Shown: in pieces, positions 8,385 to 17,710 of the stretch
Layout: each line of letters opens with the position of its first letter
Position numbering within the stretch: position 1 is the first letter of the stretch
Position numbers and translations under genes: made by a program
The notes under the pieces: model-generated
The model's database searches: none
What the model saw: the letters and a program-made list of their open reading frames with translations, nothing else
Told to the model about the DNA's origin: nothing
Assembly: GCA_050176585.1 (NCBI GenBank)
Contig: JBFXHX010000002.1
Span: 137,605-201,604 of the forward strand
From: CAYYWP01 sp050176585
GTDB taxonomy: Bacteria; Desulfobacterota; Binatia; HRBIN30; CADEER01
Reading direction: 5' to 3'
DNA length: 64,000 bases

Positions 8385-9980
8385 TTACATCCGAAACACG
8401 CCATAGCGGCGCGTGCCGCGGATAACCTGCGAATGGATGGCTGAGAGGCTCAAGCCGAGCACCGTGCGCGTATCGCGTGGATCGATGATGCCGTCGTCCC
8501 ACAACTGGCCGGTGGCGAAGAACGCGTGCGACTCGCGATCGATCTGCTCTTCGACCGCTCGCCGGAGCGCGGCATCACCCGCCTCGTCGAACGGCTCGCC
8601 CGCGCGCTCGGCCGCCTGGCGGCGGATGATCGACAGCACCCCGGCCAGCTGCTCGGGACCCATCACGGCGATGCGATGGTTCGGCCACGAGAACACGAAC
8701 CGCGGATTGTAGGCGCGCCCCGACATGCCGTAATTTCCCGCGCCGTACGAAGCGCCGATCATCACCGTCAGATGCGGGACGCTGCTGTTCGATACCGCGT
8801 TGATGAGCTTCGCGCCGTCCTTGATGATCCCGCCCTCTTCATAGCGCCGGCCCACCATGAAGCCGGTGATGTTCTGCAGAAACACGATCGGCGTGTCGGT
8901 CTGATTGCAGAGCTGGATGAACTGCGCGCCCTTCTCCGACGATTCGGAGAAGAGAATGCCGTTGTTCGCGAGGATGCCGACCGGATACCCGTGCACGTGC
9001 GCATAGCCGGTGACGAGCGTAGTGCCGTACGTCGGTTTGAACTGGTGAAATCGCGAGCCGTCGAGAATGCGCGCGAGCACCTCCCGCACGTCGAACGGCT
9101 TGCGCACATCCATCGCTGCGACGCCGAGCAGCTCCTCGGCGTCGCAGCGCGGCGGTTCGACCGCTACGCATTTCGACCAGCCGAGCTTGCGCCAGTTGAG
9201 CTGCGCGACGATCTCGCGGCCGATGCGGATCGCGTCGCGCTCGTCGTGAGCGAGGTAGTCGGACACGCCGGAGACCCGGCTGTGCATGTCCGCGCCGCCG
9301 AGCTCCTCCTCGGTGCTGTCCTCGTGGATCGCCATCTTCACCAGCGGCGGCCCGCCGAGGAAGACCTTGGCGCGGTCCTTCACCATCACCACGTAGTCCG
9401 ACATGCCGGGAACGTACGCGCCGCCAGCGGTCGACGAGCCGAAGACGAGGCAGATGCTCGGAATGCGCTCGGCTGAGCGCCGGGTGATCTCCCGGAACAT
9501 CCGCCCGCCCGGCACGAACGTCTGCGCCTGGAACGGGAGGTCGGCTCCTCCCGATTCGGTCAGCGAGATCAGCGGTAAGCGGTTGTGCGCGCACACGTCC
9601 ATCGCGCGCGCCATCTTCTGCACGCTGTAGGGGTTCAGCGAGCCGCCGCGCATGGTCGGCTCGTTGGCGACGATGACGCACTCCACGCCGGACACCACGC
9701 CGATTCCGGTGATCAGTCCGGCGCCGAGTCCGAACTCAGTACCCCACGCCGCCAGTGGGCATAGCTCGAGAAAGGGCGCGTCGCGGTCCAGCAGGAGCTC
9801 GATGCGCTCGCGGGCCATCAGCTTGCCGCGCTCGATGTGGCGCTGGACGTACTTCTCGCCGCCGCCGGCGCGCAGCAGCGCGAGCTGCTGGTCGAGGTAG
9901 GCGAGCCGTTCCAGGAACTCCGCGCGGTTGGCGCGGAAGTCCTCGGAGCGGACGTCGACGTCGCTGCGCAGGATCTCCAT
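8385..9980 (-). CDS. liuB: Acyl-CoA carboxylase beta subunit (carboxyltransferase), MccB-like
   Basis: 531 aa, matching the usual length of methylcrotonyl-CoA carboxylase beta subunits. Family stretches are conserved along the chain: GGGEKYVQRHIERGKLMARE, FLELCPLAAWGTEFG, FGSSTAGGAYVPGMSDY, GGADMHSRVSGVSDY, FLQNITGFMVGRRYE, and GAGNYGMSGRAYNPRF. The SGVSDYLA/DE region and the HSRVSG segment favour MccB over propionyl-CoA carboxylase. ATG 9980 was preferred because AGG lies about 9 nt before it; an in-frame GTG at 10016 would add 12 residues. First gene of the liu-type operon, 143 nt before the alpha-subunit gene. No isovaleryl-CoA dehydrogenase or HMG-CoA lyase is in the window. Confidence 0.93.
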   Translation of the reverse strand: MEILRSDVDVRSEDFRANRAEFLERLAYLDQQLALLRAGGGEKYVQRHIERGKLMARERIELLLDRDAPFLELCPLAAWGTEFGLGAGLITGIGVVSGVECVIVANEPTMRGGSLNPYSVQKMARAMDVCAHNRLPLISLTESGGADLPFQAQTFVPGGRMFREITRRSAERIPSICLVFGSSTAGGAYVPGMSDYVVMVKDRAKVFLGGPPLVKMAIHEDSTEEELGGADMHSRVSGVSDYLAHDERDAIRIGREIVAQLNWRKLGWSKCVAVEPPRCDAEELLGVAAMDVRKPFDVREVLARILDGSRFHQFKPTYGTTLVTGYAHVHGYPVGILANNGILFSESSEKGAQFIQLCNQTDTPIVFLQNITGFMVGRRYEEGGIIKDGAKLINAVSNSSVPHLTVMIGASYGAGNYGMSGRAYNPRFVFSWPNHRIAVMGPEQLAGVLSIIRRQAAERAGEPFDEAGDAALRRAVEEQIDRESHAFFATGQLWDDGIIDPRDTRTVLGLSLSAIHSQVIRGTRRYGVFRM

Positions 9981-10589
9981 GTCCCATCGCCTGACGGCGA
10001 CGCCGTACAACGCCACGGGCTCGCGCCGCCGTCAAGGAATCCGCCGGCGGCCGCATCGCATGTGCGCCGCCAAGGCGCGCTGCCGCGTGCGTCTTTCCGC
10101 CGTCCAGAAGACGATGGGTGTGAGCGTCTGGAAATGCCGACATCTCTTCTCGTATGTTGACCGTGCTGCAGTGCAGAGACCCGGTCCGAGAGCGGTGTCT
10201 ACTCTTGACGGCGGCGCGACTGAATTCAGCAGGTCGCGAACCGGATCCCAACCGTCCGTACCCCAACGAACCCGCCTGGGTCGTCCAGTCTGTTTGTATC
10301 TGTCGGCGCGGTACTGTCCGCGCAGCAGTCATTCTCTGTGCCACCCGCTTGCGGCGGGTCGTTCGCCCGGGGTACGGAGCAGGCCGCATTCACCCGAGCG
10401 GCACCACTGGCGGCGAAGGCGGCGCTGGACAGCTCGCCCCCGGTCGTTATTTTCCCCAGCCTCGAGCATCCCGGCATCCGTCGACACGCGGCTGCTCGCT
10501 GCGCCGCGGAAACCGGATGTGCCGCTCAACGCCGCCGCGTGGCACGGGCACGCGATCCGGGCTAGAACCGCCGGCCGTTCGAGGTGCCC
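9981..10589. other. Non-coding or unassigned stretch between divergent operons
   Basis: About 600 nt between the carboxylase beta gene (minus) and the DUF1614 gene (plus). Several short open frames exist on both strands, but none gives a recognisable protein, a signal peptide or a good ribosome-binding site. It must hold the promoters of both flanking operons; I cannot point to convincing -35/-10 boxes. Confidence 0.5.
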
Positions 10590-11204
10590 ATGTTACAAGA
10601 TCCGCAGCGGTCTCCCGTCATTGCGCTCTTCGCGGTCGCGCTCGGCCTCACCGTTGCGCTGCTGGAGCTCGGCCTCATCGAGTACGCGTTCCATCGGATC
10701 GGTATTGATCACCGGTATTTGTTCACGTTGCTGGCGCTGTCTCTGCTGGGCAGCAACATCAACGTCCCGATCACGCGCCTGCACCCGCCGTCCGGCAATC
10801 CACCCGCCGGCACCATCCTGGCCATCAACGCCGGCGGTGCGCTGATCCCGAGCGGCCTCTCGGCGTACCTCCTCGCGCACTGCGGCAGCGTGCTGGGCGC
10901 GCTGCTCGCGACGGCCGCGGTTGCCCTGGTCGTCCATCGCCTCGCCAAGCCGCTTCCGCAGCTCGGCATCGCCGTACCCGTCTTCGTGCCGCCGCTGGTG
11001 GCGGCCGCCGCCGCTTTGTTGCTGGCGCCGGACTCGGCGCCAGCGGTAGCGTACATCGCGGGCACGCTGGGGACATTGATCGGAGCCGACCTCACGAATC
11101 TGACCCGCTTGCGCGATCTCGGCGCCCCGGTGGCATCGATCGGCGGCGCCGGCACCTTCGACGGCGTATTCGTCACCGGAATTCTCGCCGTCCTGCTGGC
11201 CTGA
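10590..11204 (+). CDS. DUF1614 family membrane protein
   Basis: 204 aa with about seven hydrophobic segments. Motifs I associate with DUF1614 are present: LLGSNINVPI, INAGGALIPSGLSAYL, TLIGADLTNL, and the C-terminal GGAGTFDGVFVTGILAVLLA. The family is widespread and of unknown function. ATG 10590 is supported by GAGG at 10581-10584; a GTG at 10584 is the alternative. The next gene, a rhomboid protease, starts 9 nt after its stop, so the two are very likely co-transcribed and may act together in the membrane. Confidence 0.88.
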   Translation: MLQDPQRSPVIALFAVALGLTVALLELGLIEYAFHRIGIDHRYLFTLLALSLLGSNINVPITRLHPPSGNPPAGTILAINAGGALIPSGLSAYLLAHCGSVLGALLATAAVALVVHRLAKPLPQLGIAVPVFVPPLVAAAAALLLAPDSAPAVAYIAGTLGTLIGADLTNLTRLRDLGAPVASIGGAGTFDGVFVTGILAVLLA

Positions 11205-11212
11205 GGCCGCGC

Positions 11213-12094
11213 GTGTCGGAGCAGGTGGTCCGGGCGGCGATGGCGCGCGCCCAGGTCGACGAGTGGGCGTTGGCCCTTGCCGCGGTCGGCATCTCGACAC
11301 GCATCGACTGGCACCCGGAGCGCGGTTATGTGCTGCTCGTCGACGCGGGCGACACGGCACGCGCGGCGGCGACACTCGCCGCGTACGAGCTCGAGAACCG
11401 TGCGGAGCCGCCCGCGCACCCGCCGGCGCCAGAGCACGGAACCACGTACGCCGCGGCGGTCGCCGCCCTGCTCCTCTGCGCGCTCTTCTTCGTTACCGGG
11501 CCGCGGGACGGACGCCACCCGGCATTTGCCGCCGGGGCCGCCGATGCGGCTCGCATACGGGCGGGCGAATACTGGCGCGCGGTCACCGCGCTCGTGCTGC
11601 ACGCGGACTTCCCACACGTGCTGGGCAACGCGGTCGCGCTCGCGATCTTCGGCACCGCGCTCTGCGCGCTGGTCGGCCCCGGCCCGGGACTCTGGCTGAT
11701 GGTTCTGGCCGGTGCTGGTGGCAACCTGATCAACGCCATCGTGCGCGGACCGCCGCACAGCGCGATCGGCGCGTCGACTGCGATCTTCGGGGGCCTCGGG
11801 GCGCTCGCTGCGCTGCGAGTCGCCCAGCGCTACCGCAGCGGTACGCCGTCCACATGGCGCGCCTGGGCCCCGTTGGCGGCCGGCATCGCCTTGCTCGGCA
11901 TGCTGGGATCATCCCCGCACAGCGACGTATTGGCCCACCTGTTCGGCTTCGCCGTGGGCGCAATGTTGGGCACGCTGGCCGCTCGTTGGCACCTGGTGGC
12001 GCTCAGCCTGCCTGCACAGTCAGCGTTGCTCGCGGGGCTGTTGGCAGTGGTAGGAGCGTGCTGGCTCGCCGCGTTTTGGCGGATAGCGGGTTAA
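11213..12094 (+). CDS. Rhomboid family intramembrane serine protease
   Basis: 293 aa. Residues 1-65 form a soluble N-terminal region ending in an Ala/Pro linker, perhaps a DUF2007-like domain. From about residue 80 there are six or seven membrane helices. The rhomboid signature is complete: HVLGN (135-139) before the third helix region, GASTAIFG with nucleophile S188, and AHLFGF with the catalytic H242. It should cleave membrane-anchored substrates within the bilayer; the substrate is unknown. The start is GTG 11213, 9 nt after the DUF1614 stop. The stop codon is followed by about 250 nt with no gene. Confidence 0.92.
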   Translation: MSEQVVRAAMARAQVDEWALALAAVGISTRIDWHPERGYVLLVDAGDTARAAATLAAYELENRAEPPAHPPAPEHGTTYAAAVAALLLCALFFVTGPRDGRHPAFAAGAADAARIRAGEYWRAVTALVLHADFPHVLGNAVALAIFGTALCALVGPGPGLWLMVLAGAGGNLINAIVRGPPHSAIGASTAIFGGLGALAALRVAQRYRSGTPSTWRAWAPLAAGIALLGMLGSSPHSDVLAHLFGFAVGAMLGTLAARWHLVALSLPAQSALLAGLLAVVGACWLAAFWRIAG

Positions 12095-12340
12095 CCGGTT
12101 CCGGTCGGAAAGCGGATTGTTGGCTACGTGTGCGGCTGTTCAGCGACTGAATCGCACCACCGTCGATCGAACCGGACCTGGCCTCGCCCAAGGCGATTTG
12201 AGCCAGAGTGACAACGCGAAATCGGTCCCGCTCTAGATCTGCCGGGACGCCGTATATCGCTCCGACGCCTGCCAAGGGTTGAACGCGGGTCGAGACCTTG
12301 GCGTCCATCGTCCCTAAACCCCGGACCCTAAACGCCCTTA

Positions 12341-12360
12341 GACGTTAGGCCCCTAACGTC
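12341..12360 (-). terminator. Perfect hairpin overlapping the MerR-TPR stop codon
   Basis: GACGTTAG (12341-12348) pairs with CTAACGTC (12353-12360) around a 4-nt loop. The stop codon of the minus-strand gene (12353-12355) is inside the stem. No T-run follows, so this is a candidate terminator or mRNA-protecting stem rather than a textbook one. CCCTAA-like words just left of it (12311-12340) look coincidental. Confidence 0.4.
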
Positions 12361-13177
12361 CGCGCAATAGCTGCCGGTACCGCACCATGTGCCGCAGAGC
12401 TTCGGCGCGCCGGCCCAGGCGGGACAGGAGCTGACCCAAGTTGAAATGAGCGTCGGCGAAGTCGGAGTTGAGCGACAGAGCCCTGCGGTAGTGCGCCACT
12501 GCCTGGTTCGGCTTCTCCAGGTCCTCACACGCCAAGGCCAGGTTGTAGTGTGCGACCGGGTCCGCCTCCTGGCGCAGCAAGGCCTGGTGGTAGCAGCGCT
12601 CCGCCGCGGCGGCATCGCCCTTCTCGTGCGCCAGGCGCCCCAGGTTCACCCAGGTGTCGGCGTGATTCGGGTCCAGCTCCAGCGCGCGCTGATACGCCGC
12701 GCGCGCGGCCTCGATGTCTTCTTCTTCGAGCGCGACGCCGCGCTCGAACCAATCCTCCGCCGACTCCCCGGCCGGTTCCGCGGCGCGCTGCGGCAGCGCC
12801 CGCGGAACGCCGACCTGACGAGCCAGCTCGTCGACCGTGAAAGCGAACTGCAGTTGTCCGCTCTCGGGCTGCCACACGCTGTCGCCGCTGCGCACCACCA
12901 CGCGCCCGCCGGCGGCGAGAATGCGCACGCCGGACAGCGGCCGCCCGCCGGGCAGCTGGAGCGACAGCTCCCGCAGCGCCCGCTTGATGCGGTGCGCGGG
13001 GATCTTCGCATTCAGCAGGCCGACGCCGGTGCGCAGGAGCACGACATCCTGAAACTGGAATCTATACGTGGGGCCGATCCGCGCCGGCCGGCACCACCCG
13101 GCGCGCGCCATGGCCCGGACGCGTGCGGGCGACACGCCGAGAACCCGGGCGACATCCGCCGTGCGCAGCTCTGACAC
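12353..13177 (-). CDS. MerR-type HTH protein with C-terminal tetratricopeptide repeats
   Basis: 274 aa. Residues 1-75 form a winged-helix DNA-binding domain of the MerR kind (LRTADVARVLGVSPARVRAMARAG). A middle segment (about 75-130) of unknown fold follows. From 140 onward at least three or four TPRs are evident, for example ALELDPNHADTWVNLGRLAHEKGD and ALSLNSDFADAHFNLGQLL. The likely role is a transcription regulator or adaptor that reads protein partners through TPRs instead of a small ligand. The start is GTG 13177. It sits about 1 kb from the ku gene on the same strand; no function is implied by the neighbours. Confidence 0.8.
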   Translation of the reverse strand: MSELRTADVARVLGVSPARVRAMARAGWCRPARIGPTYRFQFQDVVLLRTGVGLLNAKIPAHRIKRALRELSLQLPGGRPLSGVRILAAGGRVVVRSGDSVWQPESGQLQFAFTVDELARQVGVPRALPQRAAEPAGESAEDWFERGVALEEEDIEAARAAYQRALELDPNHADTWVNLGRLAHEKGDAAAAERCYHQALLRQEADPVAHYNLALACEDLEKPNQAVAHYRRALSLNSDFADAHFNLGQLLSRLGRRAEALRHMVRYRQLLRGR

Positions 13178-13273
13178 GGCACCAACGTCAAGCGGCGGAC
13201 AGCAGAATACGCTTGGCGAGAGCGCCCCGCCGCCCGGTGCGCTCGGCTCTCGAATCGACGACCACCCGCGGCC

Positions 13274-14152
13274 TCACTTGCTCTTGCGCGCCCGCACCTT
13301 CTCCATCTCGGCCGGCTGCTTGCCCTTCGCGCGCGCGGGTTTGCGCCCTGCCGCTTTCTCCGGTGCAGCCTGTTCGGGCTTGCGCTCGGCCAGGCTCGCC
13401 TTCAGCGCTTCCATGAGGTCGATGATCTGGCCCTTCGGCGCGCGCGGCTGTCCCACCGTGATCTCCTGGCCGCCGACCTTCTGATCGATGAGCGCAAGCG
13501 CGCGCTCCCGATACTCGTCGCGATACTTGTCCGCATCGAAGCCGCCGCTCGCCAGCTGATCGATCAGCTGGATGGCGAGCTGGACCTCGCCGGGCTTGAG
13601 GGTCACTTCGTCGCCGCGGTCAATCTCCGCGAAGTCGCGCACCTCGTCGCCGTAGAAGAGCGAATGCATCATGATGCCGCCCTGCGCCTCGCGCAGGAGC
13701 ACGAGCTGCTGGCGGCCCCGCGACGAGAACTTCGCCACCGCCCCCTTCCCCGACGCCCCCATCGCCTCGCGCAAAAGGCGATACGCCTTGTGCCCGCCCT
13801 TGTCCGGCCCCAACAGGTAGCCCTTCTCGAAGTAGATCGGGTCGATCGAATCGATCGGGACGAACTCCTCGATCTCGATCGATTGATCGCTCTCCTGGTC
13901 CAGCGCCTTCAGCTCCTCGGGGCTGAGCACCACGTACTGGTCCTTGGCGTACTCGTAGCCGCGGCGCATCGCATCGCGCTCCACGATCTCGCCGCACGTG
14001 TTGCAGACGTACTGCTGGTGCAGGCGCGAATTGTCCTTCGCATGCAGGAGGTTGAACGAGAGGTTTTTGGACTGTGTCCCGCTGTACAGCTTCACCGGCA
14101 CGGATACGAGGCCAAAGCTGATGGTTCCGGAACTGATCGCGCGCGCCGCCAT
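13274..14152 (-). CDS. ku: Bacterial Ku protein (non-homologous end joining)
   Basis: 292 aa, within the bacterial Ku range. The start MAARAISSGTISFGLVSVPVK is diagnostic of the Ku beta-barrel. NTCGEIVERDAMRRGYEY and FVPIDSIDPIYFEKGYLLGP follow, and the C-terminal tail (255-292) is Lys/Arg-rich, as expected for the DNA-binding extension. It binds double-strand break ends as a homodimer and recruits LigD. It is divergent from ligD across 88 bp (14153-14240), so the two share a control region. Confidence 0.96.
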   Translation of the reverse strand: MAARAISSGTISFGLVSVPVKLYSGTQSKNLSFNLLHAKDNSRLHQQYVCNTCGEIVERDAMRRGYEYAKDQYVVLSPEELKALDQESDQSIEIEEFVPIDSIDPIYFEKGYLLGPDKGGHKAYRLLREAMGASGKGAVAKFSSRGRQQLVLLREAQGGIMMHSLFYGDEVRDFAEIDRGDEVTLKPGEVQLAIQLIDQLASGGFDADKYRDEYRERALALIDQKVGGQEITVGQPRAPKGQIIDLMEALKASLAERKPEQAAPEKAAGRKPARAKGKQPAEMEKVRARKSK

Positions 14153-14240
14153 GCCCTACCCTCCTCGGCGAAACGGGTGGATAAGCATACCACCACCCCC
14201 CCAAACGAGCGAGCGGCCTTTGTGATACAGCGTCGAGGTC
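14153..14240. promoter_or_regulatory. Divergent ku/ligD intergenic region with short inverted repeat
   Basis: This 88-bp region must hold both promoters. GGTGG (14176-14180) and CCACC (14190-14194) form a 5-bp inverted repeat around the A/T-richer core ataagcata, a possible operator. I see no confident -35/-10 pair. Confidence 0.4.
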
Positions 14241-16787
14241 ATGGGCAGCGCGCGATCGCTCGAACCGTACCGGCGCAAGCGCTCTCCAGCGCGGACGCCG
14301 GAGCCCTTTGGGGCCGCCGTCTCGCCGCGGCCGGTCGACGGGGGGCGGCGATTCGTGGTGCAGCAGCACGCCGCACGGCGCCTGCATTGGGATCTCCGCC
14401 TCGAGATCAACGGGGTGCTCGTGAGCTGGGCGGTGCCGAAGGGGCCGTCCGTCGACCCGAAGGAACGCCGCCTGGCCGTGCAGACCGAAGATCACCCGCT
14501 CGAGTACGCCGGCTTCGAGGGATGCATCCCAGGGGGCAATTACGGCGCCGGCGCCATGATCGTGTGGGATGTGGGCCGGTACGACAGCGCGGATGGGACC
14601 GATCCTGCCGCCGGTCTGGCGGCAGGAAAGCTCGATCTCGTCCTGCACGGTCACAAGCTGCGCGGCCGCTGGGCCCTGGTGCGCACGAAGGGCGAGGATG
14701 GGCGGCAGTGGCTCCTATTCAAGAAGCCCGACGCGGCGGCGGGCGGGGGCGAGCCGGTCGACCGGATGCCGGAATCGGTGCTCTCCGGCTTGACGGTCGC
14801 GCAGATTGCCGAAGCGGTGCGGCGGGATGCAGAGCTCGCCGCCTTGGCCGCGGGCGCCGGCGCATCTCAGGCCGCGCTCTCCGCGCGCGCGCTCGCACCC
14901 GCACTGGCGGACACGATACGGGACCCGTTCAACCGGCGCGGGTGGCTGTTCGAGCTCAAATACGACGGCATCCGCGTACTCATCCTGCGCCGCGACGGCG
15001 CCGCGGTGCGGTTGCGCGCGCGCAGCGGGCGAGACGTGACCGCGCAGTTCCCCGACGTCGCCGCCGCCGCGGCGCGGTTGCCGGCCGCCGATTTCGCCAT
15101 CGACGGGGAGCTGATCGCGCTGGACGAACGCGGCACCGGATCCTTCGAGCGGTTGCAGAGCCGCCTCGGATTGACCAACGCGTGGGACATCGAGCGCGCC
15201 GTCGCCGCCGTGCCGCTCCAGGTGTTCGCTTTCGACCTGCTCGCAGTCGCGGGGTACGACCTGCGGGCGCTGCCGCTGCTCACCCGCAAAGCGCTGCTCC
15301 GGCACCTCGTGCCGCAGCGCGGCGTCATCCGCTATGCCGACCACGTGGAGACCGATGGCGAAGCGTTCTTCGCGGCGGCCGCCGCGCACGGCGTGGAAGG
15401 CATCGTCGCGAAGCGCGCCGAGGCGCCGTACAGCAGCGGACAGCGCAGCCGCGATTGGCTGAAGATCAAACGGCCGCGCACGGCCGATCTCGCCATCGTC
15501 GGATTCCTGCCCGGCAAGGGCACGCGCGCGACGCTCGGCTCGCTGATGCTCGGCTGGCGCCGCAGCGGCGGGTGGGTGCACGCGGGCAATGTCGGCAGCG
15601 GCTTGCGCGAGGCGCACATCGACGAGCTGCTGCCGCGGCTGCGCGCCGCCGCGCGCGCCCAGCCGGCGTTTGCGCCCGGCGGCGACCCACTGCCGCGGGG
15701 TGCGATCTTCGTCGATCCGCAGCTGGTCGCCGAAGTGCGGTACACCGAGACGACCGCGCGCGGCGTGTTGCGCCACCCGGTGCTGCTGCGGATCCGCCGC
15801 GACAAGGTACTGGCGGAATGCGATGCGCTGGTGGAGCCCGGCGAACAGACCGAGATCGACGCCACCGCCCGGGGCGCCGGCGAACTGCCAGCTCCGCCCG
15901 AGACGGCTGCCCCGGAGCGCTTCACATCGAGCAATCTCGCCAAGGTTTTCTGGCCCGCCGACGGGTACACAAAGGGCGACTTGCTCGCGTACTACGATGC
16001 GATCTGGCCGGCTATCGAGCCGTATCTGCGCGATCGCCCGGTGGTGCTCACCCGCTATCCGGACGGGATCGACGGCAAGTCATTCTTTCAAAAGAACGCG
16101 CCCGAGTACGTGCCGGACTGGTTGCCGACCTGCCGCATCGAGGACACCGAGTACTTCGTCTGCAACAGCCGCGAAGCCCTGCGGTACGTCATCAACATGG
16201 GTTGTATCCCGCTGCACGTCTGGAGCGCGCGCCAGAGCAGCATCGAGCACCCCGATTGGGCGATCCTGGATCTCGACCCCAAACAAGCGCCGCGCCGCGA
16301 CGTGATCGCCGTCGCCCGCCGGGTCCACGCGGTGCTGGACGATCTCGGCGCGCCGCATTTCGTGAAGACCTCGGGGCAGGACGGCCTGCACATACTGCTC
16401 CCGCTCGGCGGCACCCTCACGCACGATCAGGCGAAGGGGTTCGCCGAGGTGCTGGCGCGGGTGGTGGTCGCGGAGCTCCCGGACATCGCGACGGTGGCGC
16501 GCGCGCTCGGCCACCGCGGCGGCAAGGTGTACGTCGACTTCCTGCAAAATGGGTTCGGCAAGACCATCGCCGCGCCGTTCTCGGTCCGCCCGCGCCCGGG
16601 CGCACCGGTCTCGATGCCGCTGGTCTGGAGCGAGGTCAACGCGCGCCTCGATCCTCTGCGGTGGACGATCGCAACGACACCGGCGCGGATCGGCGAGCGA
16701 GGCGATCCGATGCGCGCACTGTTGGAGACGCGGATCGACGTCGCGACGATGCTCGCGGCGCTCCAGGAGCACCTCGCAACCGCATAG
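14241..16787 (+). CDS. ligD: ATP-dependent DNA ligase D (phosphoesterase-ligase-polymerase)
   Basis: 848 aa with domain order PE-LIG-POL, as in Pseudomonas LigD. The phosphoesterase residues H43, H49, D51 and H85 are present (QQHAARRLHWDLRLE). The ligase nucleotidyl lysine is K240 in FELKYDGIRV. The primase-like polymerase keeps the metal pair D677/D679 in ILDLDP. Together with Ku it trims, fills and seals double-strand breaks. ATG 14241 follows GAGG (14234-14237). A long open frame over the same DNA in another phase (13664-16921) is only a GC-driven shadow. Confidence 0.97.
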   Translation: MGSARSLEPYRRKRSPARTPEPFGAAVSPRPVDGGRRFVVQQHAARRLHWDLRLEINGVLVSWAVPKGPSVDPKERRLAVQTEDHPLEYAGFEGCIPGGNYGAGAMIVWDVGRYDSADGTDPAAGLAAGKLDLVLHGHKLRGRWALVRTKGEDGRQWLLFKKPDAAAGGGEPVDRMPESVLSGLTVAQIAEAVRRDAELAALAAGAGASQAALSARALAPALADTIRDPFNRRGWLFELKYDGIRVLILRRDGAAVRLRARSGRDVTAQFPDVAAAAARLPAADFAIDGELIALDERGTGSFERLQSRLGLTNAWDIERAVAAVPLQVFAFDLLAVAGYDLRALPLLTRKALLRHLVPQRGVIRYADHVETDGEAFFAAAAAHGVEGIVAKRAEAPYSSGQRSRDWLKIKRPRTADLAIVGFLPGKGTRATLGSLMLGWRRSGGWVHAGNVGSGLREAHIDELLPRLRAAARAQPAFAPGGDPLPRGAIFVDPQLVAEVRYTETTARGVLRHPVLLRIRRDKVLAECDALVEPGEQTEIDATARGAGELPAPPETAAPERFTSSNLAKVFWPADGYTKGDLLAYYDAIWPAIEPYLRDRPVVLTRYPDGIDGKSFFQKNAPEYVPDWLPTCRIEDTEYFVCNSREALRYVINMGCIPLHVWSARQSSIEHPDWAILDLDPKQAPRRDVIAVARRVHAVLDDLGAPHFVKTSGQDGLHILLPLGGTLTHDQAKGFAEVLARVVVAELPDIATVARALGHRGGKVYVDFLQNGFGKTIAAPFSVRPRPGAPVSMPLVWSEVNARLDPLRWTIATTPARIGERGDPMRALLETRIDVATMLAALQEHLATA

Positions 16788-17012
16788 CGAATTGCACGCG
16801 GAGCGGTCCCGCGGCCCTTGCCCCGACCCGCTCCGCGGTTGACCAGCTGTGGCGCGCCCAAAGCATTGCCACTGCGAGTACCGGCCCGAGCAATCCGAAC
16901 CTTGATCATCGGCGTAGCTGACTGTGGCGATCCGAAATGCGTTTTATGCAGGTGAGCGCGGCGGCGGTCGGAGCGCACGGATTCGATTCCGCCGCCGGCG
17001 CTGGAGGCTGCC

Positions 17013-17567
17013 ATGGTGAATCGCGCCCGAGTGCTAGCGTCGTTGTTTCTGGTCTTCGCCATCCCGTCGCTGTGGGGGTGCGCTGTGAAGACCGAGCCTG
17101 ATTACGCATTTCAAACGATCTGGACCAAGCCGCACGCGGATTGGCGGAAATACACCGAAATCGCGGTCGGATCCGTCGACACGGCGGAGGTCCGCGAAGC
17201 GGACACGCAGGCGCTCGCGACGTACACGGAACAGGCGCTCAAGAATGCCCTCCGGCGTTACCCACATCCGCGGCTGCAACTGGTCAACAGCCCGGGCCCA
17301 AAGACAGTGATCCTGGATACGGCGCTGATCGGATGGGCCGAACAGGCGTCCGGTGAGTTCGGTATGGAAAGCAAGCTACGCGATGCGAGGAGTGGCGAGG
17401 TCCTCGCGAGCATCCACGACCGGGAGACCGCCATGGATGCACCGGTGCAATCGGTCGTCGATGCGTGGGCGCTCCAGCTCGCGAGCTTGATGAACTCACA
17501 CCATACGCCCCACTCGCCGTTCCGAACCGTCTACCATCCGTGGCCGGCGATCATGTATTGGCACTAG
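17013..17567 (+). CDS. Putative lipoprotein, DUF3313-like
   Basis: 184 aa. The N-terminus MVNRARVLASLFLVFAIPSLWGC ends in a lipobox (SLWG|C23), so lipidation and anchoring in the inner or outer membrane is expected. The mature part (DWRKYTEIAVGSVDT, LVNSPGPKTVILDTALIGW, SLMNSHH) loosely resembles DUF3313 lipoproteins; this is a weak match from memory. GGAGG lies just before ATG 17013. It is convergent with the metal-binding protein gene and preceded by about 225 nt without a gene. Function unknown. Confidence 0.75.
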   Translation: MVNRARVLASLFLVFAIPSLWGCAVKTEPDYAFQTIWTKPHADWRKYTEIAVGSVDTAEVREADTQALATYTEQALKNALRRYPHPRLQLVNSPGPKTVILDTALIGWAEQASGEFGMESKLRDARSGEVLASIHDRETAMDAPVQSVVDAWALQLASLMNSHHTPHSPFRTVYHPWPAIMYWH

Positions 17568-17710
17568 CCGTATCGGCGACGCGCTCGTAACCCGCTCGAA
17601 CACCGCGCTGCGCGAGGCGGGAATTCCGCAATTGCCGACTGCGGCGTCCGGTGAAGATCGCGTTGCGCCGCCAAGCGGCGATTGCCGCTTCGGGGCGCCC
17701 GTGCAGCAGT

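Noticed and set aside
12311..12350. CCCTAA/CCTAAA words resembling telomere repeats
   Set aside because: Only a few imperfect copies occur, next to a hairpin in an ordinary gene tail; chance is sufficient.
13664..16921. Very long open frame (over 1,000 codons) on the plus strand across ku and ligD
   Set aside because: It is Arg/Ala/Pro-rich without family similarity and lies in another phase of clearly real ku and ligD genes. High GC removes stop codons.
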